From NCBI GenBank assembly GCA_902512325.1, contig CABXIT010000008.1, forward strand, positions 1 to 46,638: 46,638 nt of DNA, in the 5' to 3' direction. The position numbers and the translations under genes are program-made. Of this stretch, positions 17,746 to 25,825 are shown in pieces. The notes beneath the pieces are model-generated. The model saw nothing but the letters and a program-made list of their open reading frames with translations. It made no database searches and had not been told where the DNA came from. Source of the DNA: an uncultured Alphaproteobacteria bacterium. GTDB lineage: Bacteria; Pseudomonadota; Alphaproteobacteria; HIMB59; GCA-002718135. Positions within the stretch are counted from its first letter, which is position 1. The number at the start of each line of letters is the position of its first letter.

Positions 17746-17967
17746 CTAAGATTTTTTATAAAAATTAATCCACTCTTCCTTAGCTTTTTCAAAACTTATA
17801 TCATCCCATCTTTCAGCAAGATGAGCTGGTATATATTTGTTACAATTCGCACATTCGTATTGTTGTAATACATTAGACCATGGATCATTTGGATCTGGAT
17901 ATGTTGAAACATAAATATGAGATTTATAAGTATTGGATTTGCATTCAGGACATTTAAATGAACTCAT
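17746..17967 (-). CDS. Small zinc-ribbon protein
   Basis: 73 aa with two Cys-x2-Cys knuckles, 'CPEC' at residues 6-9 and 'CANC' at about 39-42, i.e. a treble-clef or zinc-ribbon of the kind found in small nucleic-acid or protein-binding factors. The remainder ('LAERWDDISFEKAKEEWINFY') is helical. Its ATG overlaps the stop codon of the 58-aa gene upstream (ATGA), so the two are translationally coupled. No named family recognised. Confidence 0.75.
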   Translation of the reverse strand: MSSFKCPECKSNTYKSHIYVSTYPDPNDPWSNVLQQYECANCNKYIPAHLAERWDDISFEKAKEEWINFYKKS

Positions 17968-18140
17968 TTTATTCCCTTTGGTTTTCTTCTTCTTCTTTCT
18001 TGTGTAACAATTATGATTGGTTTCTTGAAATCTTTTTTAATATTATCCCATCGATAATATGGTCCAACATGAATATTGGTAATTGTTTCAGGTAGACCTT
18101 TTTTAATCCATTCTTTTTTAGTAATTTTTTTTAGAGGCAT
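17964..18140 (-). CDS. Small basic protein, 58 aa
   Basis: A short reading frame, MPLKKITKKEWIKKG at the N-terminus and TQERRRRKPKGIK at the C-terminus, strongly basic. It has a good Shine-Dalgarno (AAAGGAGAG, about 4 nt before the ATG), and its TGA overlaps the ATG of the zinc-ribbon gene by 4 nt. These two signs make it a real gene. A highly basic tail next to a zinc ribbon suggests an RNA- or DNA-binding pair. No family recognised. Confidence 0.62.
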   Translation of the reverse strand: MPLKKITKKEWIKKGLPETITNIHVGPYYRWDNIKKDFKKPIIIVTQERRRRKPKGIK

Positions 18141-18247
18141 GCTCTCTCCTTTAGCTAATTGTTTAATGTCCCAGCAATTAGAGTATCTAAATCAGGACAA
18201 ATATCTTATAACATAAAAAAAAATATTTTTTAATAAAAAAATATAAT

Positions 18248-20209
18248 ATGGCCAAGTATATAAATTCTAGAAAAAAATCATTTGATGAAAAGTTTTTTAA
18301 CGAAATACTAAATATTTATTTTATAAATATAAACTTAGAGAATTTATCTAATCATAAAAATTTAGGTGAAATATTATTTGCAATAATTATTTCTGATATA
18401 CTTTATAATTTCTCTTTAAAAAATAAATTAGTAAAAATTATAAAAAAAAGGAGCTTAAGAAACGCTATTTTCAGCTATATGTCAGTTTATAAAATATCAA
18501 AAATTAAAAATTTACTAAATTATGATAAATTACAAGATAATAATAATGTTCAAATAATATATGCTTTTCCAGGAGAATTTATAGATTATCTATGTCAAAT
18601 TTTAACTGAAAGAGAGTACTACATAATAGATAATAATATTGAATTTAAAATTACAAAAAGTAATAGAAATGAAAAAGGAGTTTTCTTTACACCATACTTT
18701 ATAGCAAATAAAATTTTTAATTTATCATATAAAAAATTTAAAAATAAAAAAAGAATAAATTCTATTTTAGATCCAGCATGTGGATCTTGTGTGTTCTTAT
18801 CTGCGGCTTCACATATTTTAGTTAAAGAAGGTTATTCTAGAAAAAATATTATAAAAATTTTATTTGGTTTTGATATAAATGATTTTTATTATAAAGTGGG
18901 TTTTTTACTTGTCCAATTAGAATTAAAAACTAATCTTGAAGAAGCTTTAATAAATAATCCTAATAATTTTAAAAAATTAGATTTTTTAAGCTTAAGATTG
19001 AAAACAAAAAATATTCAACATGAACTTTTTTCTTTTGATCAAAAAACAAATATAAAAACTCACTATGATATAGTTATAATGAACCCTCCATATGATAGAT
19101 TAAAACCAGACAAATTAAATAGTGACAAAAAAAAATTAGCAAAAAAAACAATTTCTGATTTTAGATCTAGTAAATATTTTGAATTAACTAACACAGGAAG
19201 TTTAGATTATTATCGTTTTTTTATTGAACAAACACTAAATTTGCTTAGTGAAAATTCAACTTTATCAGCAATTGTTCCCAAATCATTAGTTGGCGATTTA
19301 AATAATAAAAAATTAAGGGAGTACCTAATTAATTTTAATTTATTAGATAGTTTGATATTAATTTCAGAAAAAGATAAAATTTTTAAAAATGTAAATCAAT
19401 CATTTGTTATATTCTTAATTACAAAATCCAAAAAAAGAGAGTATATCAATATTGAAAATTATAATCAAAATAAATCAAAAAATAAAATAGCTTTAAGTTT
19501 TATACAAGAGAAATTTGCCTCATCTTTTATTATTCCAAATATAGATAAAGAAGGTATAAATTTATTATCAATCATTGACTCAAATAAAAAAATTAGAAAT
19601 ATTGATTTTATTGCAAATCATAGAGGTGAAATAGATCTTACTTTAGACAGGGACGTTTATGAAAGTGGTTCCACGCCTTTTTATAGAGGTAAAGATATTA
19701 ATTTATATAAATCTAATCTTAATTCATATGCCTGTATTAAGAAGCTTAAAAAAAAGAAACCAAGCAAATATTTCGATGTTCAGAATGAAAGAATTGTTGG
19801 TCAACAAATATCTAATATGGATTCTAAACAAAGATTAAAATTTGCCATAATAAAAAAAGGATGTTTAATTGGAAATTCATTAAATTATTTAATAGTTAGA
19901 AAAAATAAATACAATATTTCTTCTCATGTTATTCTTGCTATTTTAAATTCTTTGTTATTAGATTGGCGTTTTAGAATTACAAGTACAAATAATCATATAA
20001 ATAATTATGAGTTAGATGATTTACCAATAAATATACTTATTAATAAAAAAATTATTGATAAACTAAATTTCTATGTAAAAAAAATACAAATAAAATATAA
20101 TGAAAAATTAAGAAAAGAAATAGAGTTAAATGTGCTGAAAATATTTAAAGCTGAAAAATATAAAAAATATATAGAAAAAAATCACCCCAACGGAACTTTG
20201 TTAAAATGA
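18248..20209 (+). CDS. Type II DNA adenine-N6 methyltransferase of the restriction-modification system
   Basis: 653 aa. The SAM-binding motif I is 'ILDPACGSCVFLSAA' (about 173-187), motif IV 'IVIMNPPYDRLKP' (about 274-286) is the NPPY typical of N6-adenine methyltransferases, and 'VFFTPYFIANKIF' is the motif X region. The C-terminal part ('FYRGKDINLY', 'KRIVGQQIS'-like 'NERIVGQQISN', then 'NSLLLDWRFRITSTNNHINNYEL') is the target-recognition region of the Eco57I/TaqI-like group. Its stop overlaps the cytosine methyltransferase start (ATGA). In Alw26I, Eco31I and Esp3I systems one enzyme methylates A and another C on opposite strands of an asymmetric site, which this pair reproduces. Base composition is even more AT-rich than the surroundings. 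Confidence 0.92.
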   Translation: MAKYINSRKKSFDEKFFNEILNIYFININLENLSNHKNLGEILFAIIISDILYNFSLKNKLVKIIKKRSLRNAIFSYMSVYKISKIKNLLNYDKLQDNNNVQIIYAFPGEFIDYLCQILTEREYYIIDNNIEFKITKSNRNEKGVFFTPYFIANKIFNLSYKKFKNKKRINSILDPACGSCVFLSAASHILVKEGYSRKNIIKILFGFDINDFYYKVGFLLVQLELKTNLEEALINNPNNFKKLDFLSLRLKTKNIQHELFSFDQKTNIKTHYDIVIMNPPYDRLKPDKLNSDKKKLAKKTISDFRSSKYFELTNTGSLDYYRFFIEQTLNLLSENSTLSAIVPKSLVGDLNNKKLREYLINFNLLDSLILISEKDKIFKNVNQSFVIFLITKSKKREYINIENYNQNKSKNKIALSFIQEKFASSFIIPNIDKEGINLLSIIDSNKKIRNIDFIANHRGEIDLTLDRDVYESGSTPFYRGKDINLYKSNLNSYACIKKLKKKKPSKYFDVQNERIVGQQISNMDSKQRLKFAIIKKGCLIGNSLNYLIVRKNKYNISSHVILAILNSLLLDWRFRITSTNNHINNYELDDLPINILINKKIIDKLNFYVKKIQIKYNEKLRKEIELNVLKIFKAEKYKKYIEKNHPNGTLLK

Positions 20210-21384
20210 AATTATTTAATCATGTAACGAGTTCTTTAAGTGATTTAGACAACAGTATTATAGAGGATATACCCTCAGGAGGTAATTGGAAAAATGTACC
20301 TGAAAATATTCATTCTAAACATTTAGATAAAATAAGAAAAGACGGAGGTAGGACTACTTATTACGGAAGATTACATTGGGAGAAGCCTTCATATACAATA
20401 ACGACTTATTTTAATAGGCCTGGAAATGGTTGTAATATTCATCCTGATGATAAAAGTTCTAAGTCGCCTCAACAAAGATTGATAAGTATAAGAGAAGCTG
20501 CAAGGCTTCAGTCTTTTCAGGATAATTTTAGATTTTATGGATCTAAATCTTCTATGTATAAACAAATTGGCAACTCCGTTCCTCCTTTACTTGCGTTTGC
20601 TATTGCTAAAACTATTAAAGCTAAAACTGCTGTAGATTTATTTTGTGGTTCAGGTGGCTTGAGTAAAGGTTTTGAATTTGCTGGTTTTGACGTTATGTTA
20701 GGTATTGACAATGACAAAAATGCATTAGAAACTTGGAAAGCAAATCACACAGGTGAAAGCATCCTTTTGGATGTTACTAAAGGTGAAAACATTAAGTTAA
20801 TAATTGAAAGTATTAGAAAAAAGCTTAACAGAAAAAAACTAGATATAATTATAGGTGGACCACCTTGTCAGGGTTTTTCAACTGCAGGTTGGAGAAAATC
20901 GAATGATAAAAGAAATTTACTCTGGAAAAATTATTTTGAAGTAGTCAAAGAAATTAAACCAAAATATTTTCTTATTGAGAATGTGCCAGGATTTATAACT
21001 GCTTCAGTAAATGGACAAAAAGTTATTTCAATAATGTCAAAAGAATTCGAAAAATTAGGTTATAGATTATCTATTCAAAAACTAGAGGCAGAAAAATATC
21101 TAGTTCCTCAAAAGAGAAGAAGGATTTTTGTTATTGGAAGGTTAGACAAAAAAGAACATATATTCCCAAATGAAATTGAAAATAAAATTTTTACAGTAAG
21201 AGACGCTATAGAAAACTTACCTAAATTAAGTTATAGTGATGGAAAAGAAGAAATTAAGATAAAGAAAAATTTTTACTCAAAATCTTTATATCAACAATAT
21301 TTAAGTGGAAAATTAAATGCAATGAGTCTTTTTTCATCATTTAAAACTTCGACAAACCAAAAAAAACAACTATCTCTTTTTTAA
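20206..21384 (+). CDS. Circularly permuted DNA cytosine-C5 methyltransferase
   Basis: 392 aa. The motifs occur in the order IX-X first, then I-VIII. Residues about 55-130 hold the normally C-terminal block ('EKPSYTITTYF', 'REAARLQSFQDNFRFYGS', 'YKQIGNSVPPLLAFAIA'). Motif I follows as 'TAVDLFCGSGGLSKGFEFAG' at about 142-161, motif IV with the catalytic Cys as 'GGPPCQGFSTAGWR' at about 217-230, motif VI 'ENVPGF' at about 258 and motif VIII 'QKRRRIFVIG' at about 302. After motif VIII only about 80 residues remain, and the N-terminus starts at the point where a target-recognition domain normally ends, so a conventional recognition domain seems nearly absent. It overlaps the adenine methyltransferase by 4 nt and the restriction gene convergently by 4 nt. 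Confidence 0.93.
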   Translation: MKLFNHVTSSLSDLDNSIIEDIPSGGNWKNVPENIHSKHLDKIRKDGGRTTYYGRLHWEKPSYTITTYFNRPGNGCNIHPDDKSSKSPQQRLISIREAARLQSFQDNFRFYGSKSSMYKQIGNSVPPLLAFAIAKTIKAKTAVDLFCGSGGLSKGFEFAGFDVMLGIDNDKNALETWKANHTGESILLDVTKGENIKLIIESIRKKLNRKKLDIIIGGPPCQGFSTAGWRKSNDKRNLLWKNYFEVVKEIKPKYFLIENVPGFITASVNGQKVISIMSKEFEKLGYRLSIQKLEAEKYLVPQKRRRIFVIGRLDKKEHIFPNEIENKIFTVRDAIENLPKLSYSDGKEEIKIKKNFYSKSLYQQYLSGKLNAMSLFSSFKTSTNQKKQLSLF

Positions 21385-22778
21385 TAATATTTTTTAAATA
21401 TATTAATTGAATGTTCATTTATTTCATTTAAGCAAATTTTTTTTGCTTCTTTTTCACCTTTTTCATCGAATACATCCTTAACTATCATAGATGTTTTTTT
21501 AAGATCAATATTTTTTATAATTTTTTTATTCCTTCTATTAATTTTATCATTAATTGAATCAAGTGACTCTAAAGATTTTATTAAATATCTTTTAGCATTA
21601 GTTTTATTCTGTTCTTTGTTTGTTGGTATTTTTTTAATTTCAGTTGCTCCTGTTTTCGTATTAAATTTTATTAATTTATGTTGATAAAATGCATATTCTG
21701 GAGACAAAAAAGATATTAATAGTTTCTCAAGTTGATATATTTTAAATTCATAAAATAAACTAAGAATCATCTCCATATTGATTTTTAAAATTTTAGAAGC
21801 AAACTTAGCATCTTCATTATTCTTGATTGTTTTTTTTACTAAATCCCACATGGGTTTAGAATGCCATGAAATTATACTTTCTCCATTTTTTTCATCTTCT
21901 ATTAAAATATTTATATCTTCCAATCTCATTCTATTACCTTTGCTTGAATTTTGTGATTTTGTCATAGGTTGAAATTTTGGCCTATGTGTAAAACCTAGAG
22001 AGATAGGACCTATATGATCTGCCGAAAAACCATTGTTTTTGAATTGACCCATAACAAATTGTGCCGCTTTCCAATCACCATCAGACCAGAACTCATACAA
22101 TCTTCTATCTTCACTGTATGTGTTCAAATTTTCTTTACTTCTTCCTTTATCAGCTTTTGATCTACAACAAACTGCATATGTATGATAACCATCTAATCGA
22201 TCAGGACAATTAGACATAGCTCCTGGTGTCAAATAAGAGCCATCAAATTTATTAATATATTCGTTAATAATAATTCTATTAATTTCTGACAAATTATTAA
22301 ATGAGATTATTTTATTAAAAATTTCTTTTAATCTTGATACTTGCTTTCTATTATTTTCAAAAATATCTTTTACAATTTCTAGAATATCTAATTTATAATT
22401 TAACTCAAAAATTTTATAATTAAATATTGAATTTAATTTTTTTATTAATCTTTTATTAGGGTAGCAATAACCTAACTTAACACTATTACCACACTCTGAG
22501 CATACTTTAATTTTTGTTGGATGAATGTGATAAGCAATATCAGAAAGTAAAATTTCATCAGTGGATCTTGTAAGAATTTTTGCATTATTTTTTAATAATG
22601 CTTTTTTTTTATTTATCCACCATTCATATCTAGAGCCGTTATCACCTTTTTTTGTAGAAACCCATTTTATTTTGGAATTATTGTTTTTTGTTTCAGGTAA
22701 ATTTTTATAATTAGGATGATTTAAAATAAATTCAGCATATTTTTGAAAATCAGGATGCCATTTTTTGACTTTTGACAT
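21381..22778 (-). CDS. Type IIS restriction endonuclease, Alw26I/Eco31I/Esp3I family (HNH)
   Basis: 465 aa. The core reads 'FSADHIGPISLGFTHRP' followed by 'KSQNSSKGNRM'. Asp254 and Asn277 are 23 residues apart, the same spacing I recall for the catalytic Asp311 and Asn334 of Eco31I, a beta-beta-alpha-Me (HNH) enzyme. Possible zinc ligands are 'CSEC' (93-96) and 'CC' (204-205). The family cuts outside an asymmetric site related to GTCTC; the exact site here cannot be read. It converges on the two methyltransferase genes with a 4-nt overlap, so restriction and modification are on opposite strands. No C-protein gene was found. Confidence 0.88.
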   Translation of the reverse strand: MSKVKKWHPDFQKYAEFILNHPNYKNLPETKNNNSKIKWVSTKKGDNGSRYEWWINKKKALLKNNAKILTRSTDEILLSDIAYHIHPTKIKVCSECGNSVKLGYCYPNKRLIKKLNSIFNYKIFELNYKLDILEIVKDIFENNRKQVSRLKEIFNKIISFNNLSEINRIIINEYINKFDGSYLTPGAMSNCPDRLDGYHTYAVCCRSKADKGRSKENLNTYSEDRRLYEFWSDGDWKAAQFVMGQFKNNGFSADHIGPISLGFTHRPKFQPMTKSQNSSKGNRMRLEDINILIEDEKNGESIISWHSKPMWDLVKKTIKNNEDAKFASKILKINMEMILSLFYEFKIYQLEKLLISFLSPEYAFYQHKLIKFNTKTGATEIKKIPTNKEQNKTNAKRYLIKSLESLDSINDKINRRNKKIIKNIDLKKTSMIVKDVFDEKGEKEAKKICLNEINEHSINIFKKYY

Positions 22779-22830
22779 TTTAGTTTTTTTTAATATTTAA
22801 CATATTTAGTTTATATGCTGAAAAATTATT

Positions 22831-22948
22831 AGGTTCAATTATGTTCGTTTTAAGAATTTTATTTTAATATTTTTTGACACATTTTGGCCTTAGTATTAGG
22901 GTTAATTCTTTCGAAGGTTGTTTGGTTGATTAAGAGAAAGGAAAAATG
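22831..22948 (+). repeat. 118-bp repeat, left copy: orphan leader of the ChvI-like regulator gene
   Basis: Equal in length to 33019-33136 with 6 mismatches and no gaps (112/118 identical). It spans from AGGTTCAATT to the ATG at 22946 and includes the TTGACA element, the leader and the ribosome-binding site AGAGAAAGGA. No regulator gene follows: the ATG opens only a 14-codon frame ending at 22990, inside the 3' end of the convergent aminotransferase gene. The copies are direct repeats offset by 10188 bp and bracket the catabolic cassette. Confidence 0.95.
22874..22902 (+). promoter_or_regulatory. Promoter-like element in the orphan leader
   Basis: TTGACA (22874-22879), 17 bases, then TAGGGT (22897-22902). 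The -35 is consensus and spacing optimal; the -10 is weak. If active it would produce RNA antisense to the end of the aminotransferase gene. Confidence 0.5.
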
Positions 22949-22974
22949 ACAATTCTTAATGCAGAGGATATTTT

Positions 22975-24297
22975 TTACCAACCTTTATAATCTTCAATAG
23001 CACTATCTGGAACTAACCCATTAGTAACATCACTAATAGCTTGGTCTAAAATCTCTAAACCCAATTTCGATTCATCCTCATTCAATATAAGTGGTGGAGT
23101 TAATTCAAGCACATTTGATTCCATTCCTACATAAAAAATTACAAGACCTAATTCGTAAGCTCTGTAGACTATCTTTGCAGTTTCAGTTTTTGCTGCTATT
23201 TTATTTTTATGTCTGTCATTAACTAACTCAATACCAATTGCTAAACCTCTTCCTCTAACATTACCTATCAAATCGTGTTTATTAGCTAGTTGCCTAAAAC
23301 TTTCTTGAAGATTATCACCAATTAATTTGGCATTTGTAATTAAATTTTCTTCTTCAATTGCTCTTAAAACTGCCATGCCAGCCGATGCGCTTACAGGATT
23401 TCCTGATGTTGTCATAATAGAAAAAGCTGTAGTAAAATCCATTAAATCTTTTGGTCCAACTACTGCTGATAAAGGGAGTCCACCGCCTAAAGCTTTGCCA
23501 AAAGTGATAAAGTCAGGCTCCAAATTATCGTGTTGAAAGGCGTGCATCAAACCAGATCTTCCAAGCCCGACCTTAACCTCATCAACAACTATAAGTATTC
23601 CATGTTCTCGGCATTTTTTTTCAAGAGATTTCATAAATCCTTTTGGCGGAACAATTACTCCTCCATCTGATTGAATTGGCTCAATAAAAATAGCCGCTAC
23701 ATCTTTAGGATTACAAGTAGTATAAAATATTTCATCAAGTTTTTTTAAAATATTTTCATCTAAATTATTTTTATTTTCATATCGATAATGGTTAGGGTAA
23801 GCTAAATATACATTTCCACCTTTTTTTGGTGAGTGTGATTGAGAACTATGATGAGATACTGCTATCGATCCTGAAACACCTCCATGATAAGCGCCATGAA
23901 ATGAAATAAATTTTTTTCTACCAGTAACTGCTTCCAATAAACGGACAAGCATATCATTAGCGTCTGATCCAGAATGTCCAAACCACACCTTACGAGACTT
24001 GTTTCCAGGTATAATTGAAATTAATTTCTCTGCTAGAGATATTGCTGGTTCTGTAGCATAAGAGAGCAAGCTAGCGGAAGCCATACTTTTTGATGCTTTA
24101 TTAATTGCTTCGCTAATTGCAGGATGACTATAACCTAATCCAGCGGCTCCCCATGAACCTGAAAAATCAAGGAGACGTCTTCCATTTTCTTCAATTATGA
24201 AGCACCCTTCACCTCCAATAGGTGCGACAGGGGAAAAACGAATTTTTTCAATTCCTGCTATGTAATTTGAATCGCGATCAATAAGATTATTTGTCAT
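22975..24297 (-). CDS. Class III (PLP-dependent) aminotransferase
   Basis: 440 aa, typical of ornithine/4-aminobutyrate-type aminotransferases. Seen: 'FSGSWGAAGLGYSHPAI', 'FGHSGSDANDMLVRL', 'SFHGAYHGG', the PLP-contacting Asp in 'ILIVVDEVKVGLGRSG' and the Schiff-base lysine in 'FITFGKALGGGLP'. It moves an amino group from a non-alpha amine to a keto acid. It is the last gene of the minus-strand catabolic operon, 48 nt after the isochorismatase-like gene. Its natural amine is unknown; the operon's ligase and amidohydrolase suggest an amine-containing nitrogen source. Confidence 0.93.
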   Translation of the reverse strand: MTNNLIDRDSNYIAGIEKIRFSPVAPIGGEGCFIIEENGRRLLDFSGSWGAAGLGYSHPAISEAINKASKSMASASLLSYATEPAISLAEKLISIIPGNKSRKVWFGHSGSDANDMLVRLLEAVTGRKKFISFHGAYHGGVSGSIAVSHHSSQSHSPKKGGNVYLAYPNHYRYENKNNLDENILKKLDEIFYTTCNPKDVAAIFIEPIQSDGGVIVPPKGFMKSLEKKCREHGILIVVDEVKVGLGRSGLMHAFQHDNLEPDFITFGKALGGGLPLSAVVGPKDLMDFTTAFSIMTTSGNPVSASAGMAVLRAIEEENLITNAKLIGDNLQESFRQLANKHDLIGNVRGRGLAIGIELVNDRHKNKIAAKTETAKIVYRAYELGLVIFYVGMESNVLELTPPLILNEDESKLGLEILDQAISDVTNGLVPDSAIEDYKGW

Positions 24298-24345
24298 TTA
24301 TCCTTTATTATGCAAATTAATCTTTTTGTATCAATATTTCAAATT

Positions 24346-24999
24346 TTAAGTTAATTCTTCGAGTATATCTGAGGTTTTTCTTATTCTGCAGTAACCTTTT
24401 ACACCTTTCAGAGAGTTATCATGACGTTCTTGGGTATGTGTTGCGCATGCATCTTCAATTAAAGTAATTAAAAAACCTTTATCACAACCATCTCTTACTG
24501 CTGTTTCAACACATTGATCAGTTACGATACCAAAAATCATAAGATATTGAATAGAAAGGTTTCTTAAAACATATTCTATGTTTGTTGAATTGAAAACACT
24601 TGAAGATGTTTTTGGAATAATTATCTCATCATCAAGAGGTTTAATTTCATCTAAGACTTCTGCCTCTTTAGAATTTTTTGCACAAAAAATACCAGATATT
24701 TTGTAATCAATACCTCTGTCCCTTCCATCCTTTGTGTAGGATTCAATAACAGTATAAATAACTTCAACTTTATTTTGTCGACATTTATCAATTATTTTTT
24801 TTCCATTTGGTAAAACAATATTATTAATTCTATCCCACATATATTTATCATGAGGTTTTTTAGAAATAATTTCTGGATTATATTCTCCTTTTTGTAAGTC
24901 TATAACTAATAATGCTGTATTATTTTTGTCTATCTTTTGTTCACGAAAATTTGTATCACCCTCGATTGGTATAGAAGATATATCTTTTTTATTAATCAC
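24346..24999 (-). CDS. Isochorismatase-family cysteine hydrolase
   Basis: 217 aa. It has the family's Asp-Lys-Cys triad: Asp in 'ALLVIDLQKGEY', Lys in 'IIPKTSSSVFN' and Cys in 'GIVTDQCVETAVRDG'. Members hydrolyse amides or carbamoyl compounds (N-carbamoylsarcosine, maleamate, biuret, ureidoacrylate) and also isochorismate. It overlaps the upstream amidohydrolase gene by 4 nt and is a distant paralogue of the gene at 27162. It probably releases ammonia or an amine from an amide intermediate. Confidence 0.9.
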   Translation of the reverse strand: MINKKDISSIPIEGDTNFREQKIDKNNTALLVIDLQKGEYNPEIISKKPHDKYMWDRINNIVLPNGKKIIDKCRQNKVEVIYTVIESYTKDGRDRGIDYKISGIFCAKNSKEAEVLDEIKPLDDEIIIPKTSSSVFNSTNIEYVLRNLSIQYLMIFGIVTDQCVETAVRDGCDKGFLITLIEDACATHTQERHDNSLKGVKGYCRIRKTSDILEELT

Positions 25000-25808
25000 A
25001 ATTTATTTCTTTCTCGATAGTATTTTGTTATTCTATTTGAGGATTTAAGGCAATATTTAAGTGTTTCATTTTTGCAGTTTCTCATTAAAATTTTAGTAAT
25101 AAAATTTGACCAAAAATTTATAGAACGATCTTTTAATAAAAGATCTTGTCGTATTTCTATCAAAACATTTGGAAGTCCATAAGATTCAGAAAAAAAAGGA
25201 ATGGTAAAGTCACCAGCTAAATCAAGTTTATAAGGTTGATTAATTCCTAATGTAATATTTTTATTTTTTTTAATTTCCTTTATAAAAAGTGAAGAGAGCC
25301 TTTGATCAGATCTTTGTAAGATACCAATATCCCATTTTCTTGGTTTTCCAAGATAAACAGGGGTAAATGAATGAATAGCAACTAAGCTTGGAACAACATT
25401 AGATTTTAAGCTTTGATTAATAAATTTTTGAATTTGATTGTGATATGGAAAATAATATCTTTTTGATCGAAGAATTTTTTCTTTTTGAGAAATATTTATA
25501 TTTCCTGGTATTTTAATATCTTCACTTTTTTTTAAAAAAGCTCCTTTCGATTTAAGTGATCTATTACAATCTACTAATAAACGTGAATATCCAGAATGAA
25601 TTAATGTACTATTAATATTTTTTGATATTTTTTTAGCAACCTTTAAGGCGCCTATATCCCAGCCAATATGTTTTTTTAAATCATTATTACTCAAGCCAAG
25701 CTTATTATATTTTTTTGGAATATTATATGAAGCGTGGTCACATAAAATAATAAAATTATTTGTTTTTTTTGAATTAAGTACTTTATAAGGTTTATAACGA
25801 GTAGGCAT
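24996..25808 (-). CDS. N-formylglutamate amidohydrolase-family protein
   Basis: 270 aa, the size of HutG-like deformylases. Family features: 'IILCDHASYNIP' (His metal ligand), 'GWDIGALKVAK', 'SGYSRLLVDCNR', 'VAIHSFTPVY' (His) and 'ESYGLPNVLIEIRQDLL' (Glu). The enzyme removes the acyl group of N-acyl glutamate-like compounds. Lying directly next to a gamma-glutamyl ligase gene it may process a glutamyl intermediate instead of a histidine breakdown product, since no other hut gene is in the window. The start ATG at 25808 is 17 nt after the stop of the ligase gene. Confidence 0.88.
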   Translation of the reverse strand: MPTRYKPYKVLNSKKTNNFIILCDHASYNIPKKYNKLGLSNNDLKKHIGWDIGALKVAKKISKNINSTLIHSGYSRLLVDCNRSLKSKGAFLKKSEDIKIPGNINISQKEKILRSKRYYFPYHNQIQKFINQSLKSNVVPSLVAIHSFTPVYLGKPRKWDIGILQRSDQRLSSLFIKEIKKNKNITLGINQPYKLDLAGDFTIPFFSESYGLPNVLIEIRQDLLLKDRSINFWSNFITKILMRNCKNETLKYCLKSSNRITKYYRERNKL

Positions 25809-25825
25809 TAAGATTATATTTTGAG

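Noticed and set aside
22831..22840. GGTTCAATT in the repeat looks like a tRNA T-loop
   Set aside because: No acceptor stem, anticodon arm or CCA-side pairing could be found around either copy.
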